A stretch of 64,000 bases of DNA, from contig CAZAEW010000011.1 of the NCBI GenBank assembly GCA_964484065.1, positions 1 to 64,000 of the forward strand. Reading direction: 5' to 3'. The stretch is from JAEVLT01 sp964484065 (lineage in GTDB: Bacteria > Bacillota > Bacilli > Bacillales > Cytobacillaceae). Numbering within the stretch: the stretch's first letter is position 1; the number at the start of each line of letters is the position of its first letter. Position numbers and translations under genes: made by a program. The notes beneath the pieces are model-generated. The model had not been told where the DNA came from, made no database searches, and saw only the letters and a list, made by a program, of their open reading frames with translations. Shown here piece after piece: positions 61,914 to 64,000 of the stretch.

Positions 61914-62123
61914 ATGATCATCATTACAATTTTTGGGTATGGTTTATTGGCAGCATATGAGTTGATTCCACTGTATAAACAAAAACAATGGCGAGAATTT
62001 TGGATTAATTCTTTTCTATCCGTTTGCTCCTTTATAATGGCAATCTTTCTGACATTAGGTATTAAAATTCCCAGCCCTTCAAAACCAATTACCCAGTTCG
62101 TTCTATTTATGCTTGGAAAGTAG
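61914..62123 (+). CDS. germinant receptor D subunit-like small membrane protein
   Basis: The 69-aa protein starts at ATG 61914, with AAGG about 9 bases upstream. It has two membrane helices (IITIFGYGLLAAYELIPLY and FWINSFLSVCSFIMAIFLTL) joined by a short basic loop (KQKQWRE). Small two-helix D proteins are encoded in several Bacillus ger operons, where they modulate receptor activity. Position between the C and B genes supports this assignment. Confidence 0.75.
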   Translation: MIIITIFGYGLLAAYELIPLYKQKQWREFWINSFLSVCSFIMAIFLTLGIKIPSPSKPITQFVLFMLGK

Positions 62124-62130
62124 GCGAAAC

Positions 62131-63225
62131 ATGCGAAAAGAGATCATCACCAATAAAGAAGCCATTTGTCTATTAGTCATTTTTTACTTTGGCAGTTCCT
62201 TTCTTCTTGGTATTTCAAATGAAGCAAAAAATGATGGGTGGATAAGCGGGATTTTCGGCTTGATATTTGTAACTCCCATGATTTTTGCCTATATTCGAGT
62301 CCTGTTCCTCTTTCCCGGGAAAGATTTATATGAAATTTTCGATTTGACATTTGGAAAAGCCGTCGGGAAGATTTTTTCCGTCCTTTACATTTGGTATTCC
62401 TTCCATCTTGGGGCCCTTGTGATTCGAAACTTTGGCGAATTTGTCAACACCGTTGCCATGCCGGAAACACCCATGTTCGTCTCGATGCTCTGTTTAACAT
62501 TTGTGAGTATCACCAGTGTTAAATCGGGTGTTGAAGTATTGGCCAGAACAAGTACTTATTTACTGCCGTTGCTTCTGTTCATTACTATGTCGGTTCAATT
62601 AATGGGATTTCCTCTATTGGATTTCCGAAAAATAAAACCATTTTTCGGAAATGGACTGCCGGTTGTTCTTAAAGGGGGAGCAGTTGCATTTTCCTTCCCG
62701 TTTGCCGAATCCGTTCTTTTCCTCGCCGTTTTTTCCTCTTTAAAAGGGAAAGAATCAATTAAAAAGGTATACTTAATCGGGACAATCATTGGCGGATTAT
62801 TAATCATTCTAACTACGTTAAGAAATATCTTAATTTTAGGGGGAATACAAGCAAAATTTTATTTTCCATCCCATGTAGCTGTCAGCAGGATCAGCATAGG
62901 AGATTTTTTGCAAAGAATCGAATTAACGGTTGCTCTTGTTTTTGTCGTCAGTGTATTTGTAAAAACGAGTGTTTGTTTATTGGTTGCCTGTAAAGGAATT
63001 GCACACCTTTTTCTGTTAGACTACCGATCCATCGTTATTCAAATGGGGCTGATTATGCTTTATTTCTCTTATTCCCTTTATGACAGCATCATGGAAATGG
63101 CTCATTGGGCGTTTACGACTTATTTTTATTATGCTTTTCCATTTCAAGTGATCTTTCCGGTTGTTTTATTGATTACGGCAGAAATAAAAGTGAGAAGAAG
63201 AAAAAAAACAGCTGCTTTCATATAA
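62131..63225 (+). CDS. spore germinant receptor B subunit (GerAB family, APC-type permease fold)
   Basis: The 364-aa protein starts at ATG 62131; an upstream in-frame TTG overlaps the D gene. About ten membrane helices are seen. AVGKIFSVLYIWYSFHLGAL, RNFGEFVNTVAMPETPMFV and AFSFPFAESVLFLAVFSSL are typical of GerAB. It is believed to bind the germinant. Gene order A-C-D-B differs from the classical A-B-C. Confidence 0.93.
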   Translation: MRKEIITNKEAICLLVIFYFGSSFLLGISNEAKNDGWISGIFGLIFVTPMIFAYIRVLFLFPGKDLYEIFDLTFGKAVGKIFSVLYIWYSFHLGALVIRNFGEFVNTVAMPETPMFVSMLCLTFVSITSVKSGVEVLARTSTYLLPLLLFITMSVQLMGFPLLDFRKIKPFFGNGLPVVLKGGAVAFSFPFAESVLFLAVFSSLKGKESIKKVYLIGTIIGGLLIILTTLRNILILGGIQAKFYFPSHVAVSRISIGDFLQRIELTVALVFVVSVFVKTSVCLLVACKGIAHLFLLDYRSIVIQMGLIMLYFSYSLYDSIMEMAHWAFTTYFYYAFPFQVIFPVVLLITAEIKVRRRKKTAAFI

Positions 63226-63242
63226 ATAAGCAGCTGTTTTTC
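63205..63242. terminator. bidirectional terminator of ger operon and YitT-family gene
   Basis: AAAACAGCTGCTT and AAGCAGCTGTTTT pair perfectly around a 10-base loop. Confidence 0.83.
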
Positions 63243-63251
63243 TCATCATTT

Positions 63252-64000
63252 TTATTCTCTTCGGAACTTTCCCATTACCTCAATCGCCTTGGTAATATGA
63301 ACAAAAGCAGATGGATCATGTTGGCGAATGGTTTCTTTCGTTTCCGACAGCTCATATTTCGTTATGACTGTAGTCAAAACTTTTTTGGGATGATGGGAAA
63401 AAGCTCCTTCTGCATCCGTCATGGTGATCCCTCGTTGATGTAAATTTAACAAGCTTTCCGTTAACTCCTGCCATCTTTCTGTCACAATAGTAACGGCAAT
63501 TTTTGTATGGCTTGTATGAACCACATCCACAGCTCTTCCAGATGCAAACAATGCGAATAGGGTATAGAGGGTATGATCTGTTCCGAACACAAATGCAGAC
63601 GTAATAACAACCGCCATGTTCATATATGTATTTAAATGGCCAACAGAAAGATCTTTCTTTTTTGACAGAATCACACTGATTATATCTGTGCCTCCCCCTG
63701 ATCCCCCAAGCCTGATAATTGCGCCAATGCACAATCCAATTAAAACCCCTCCAAAGACGGAGGAAGACAAGATGTCATTGCTAAATGGCTCCACTGGGAT
63801 TATTCTCATCGATAATGACAGCAATGTAACGGAATAAATGGTTAAAAACATAAACCTTTTTCCTAAGTAATAGTTGCCTAGGAAAAATAAAGGAAGATTT
63901 ATAATCAGAATAATCCACCCCGTATTAATATGGGTGAAATGATTAATAACGATGGCTATCCCGCTGACCCCTCCGGTCAGCACCTTATGTGGAATAAGAA
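63252..64000 (-). CDS. YitT family membrane protein, 5' end cut by window edge
   Basis: The minus strand stays open to the right edge, with ...LIPHKVLTGGVSGIAIVIN, the usual YitT opening after the first helix. Membrane helices follow (WIILIINLPLFFLGNYYL, VFGGVLIGLCIGAIIRLGGS), then GSGGGTDIISVILSKKKDLS. The C-terminal DUF2179 domain carries KIAVTIVTERWQELTESLLN and ITMTDAEGAFSHHPKKVLTT. About 20-40 N-terminal residues lie outside. Function is poorly known. Confidence 0.88.
   Translation of the reverse strand, partial: LIPHKVLTGGVSGIAIVINHFTHINTGWIILIINLPLFFLGNYYLGKRFMFLTIYSVTLLSLSMRIIPVEPFSNDILSSSVFGGVLIGLCIGAIIRLGGSGGGTDIISVILSKKKDLSVGHLNTYMNMAVVITSAFVFGTDHTLYTLFALFASGRAVDVVHTSHTKIAVTIVTERWQELTESLLNLHQRGITMTDAEGAFSHHPKKVLTTVITKYELSETKETIRQHDPSAFVHITKAIEVMGKFRRE

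Overview
The window is chromosomal DNA from a low-GC, endospore-forming member of the Bacillaceae. The evidence is the number of sporulation and germination genes: sda, cwlJ, a GerA-type germinant receptor operon, four GerPA/GerPF-like proteins, a gamma-type SASP-like protein and a squalene-hopene/sporulenol cyclase. Bacillus-type regulation is also present: M-box, T-box, TPP and guanine riboswitches and a des-desKR locus. I cannot name the species. No rRNA, tRNA, CRISPR array, prophage or intact insertion sequence is visible. Two genes are cut by the window edges: a Dph6-type ATP pyrophosphatase on the left and a YitT-family protein on the right.

Layout. 0-16 kb holds mostly single housekeeping or accessory genes: a YiiX-like hydrolase, an erythromycin-esterase homologue, dsdA, a six-repeat gamma-SASP-like protein, an ArsB-like permease, a ParA-like protein with a broken P-loop, a PhnB-like VOC protein, an SRAP protein, fetAB and a flavin reductase. 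These are followed by sda (44 aa), four tandem GerPA/PF-like genes and a signal peptidase I gene. 16-24 kb is a sensory island: a response regulator, a 913-aa hybrid histidine kinase, a CheR-type methyltransferase, a REC-PAS-PAS histidine kinase and an exported RbsB-like binding protein. The last four lie in one tight operon.

24-30 kb is rich in RNA switches: TPP riboswitch with thiC, an rraA-like gene, an M-box with a DUF1003 gene (plus a possible 39-codon leader ORF), a T-box with ilvA, and ykuK. 30-40 kb holds an arylamine N-acetyltransferase, des-desK-desR, a VanY-type lipoprotein carboxypeptidase, rubrerythrin with DUF3501, a polysaccharide deacetylase, a Nudix hydrolase, a nitroreductase and a beta-flower-like protein. 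40-49 kb has two paralogous M50-like membrane proteases on either side of an aminotransferase, guanine riboswitch-xpt-pbuX, an aldo/keto reductase, cwlJ and an NhaC-type antiporter.

49-53 kb has a 52-bp tandem repeat, an OmpR/EnvZ-type two-component system, and a convergent pair encoding an exported stalk-domain protein and ApbE. 53-59 kb has the cyclase, a DUF2515 gene, a small membrane protein, ppiB, exoA and a methyltransferase. 59-63 kb is a germinant receptor operon in the order A-C-D-B.

The most unusual items are the kinase-CheR-binding protein operon at 17.2-23.8 kb, the six-repeat SASP-like protein with an altered cleavage-site region, the M-box driving DUF1003 with a readable alternative-pairing switch, and the array of four GerPA/PF-like genes.
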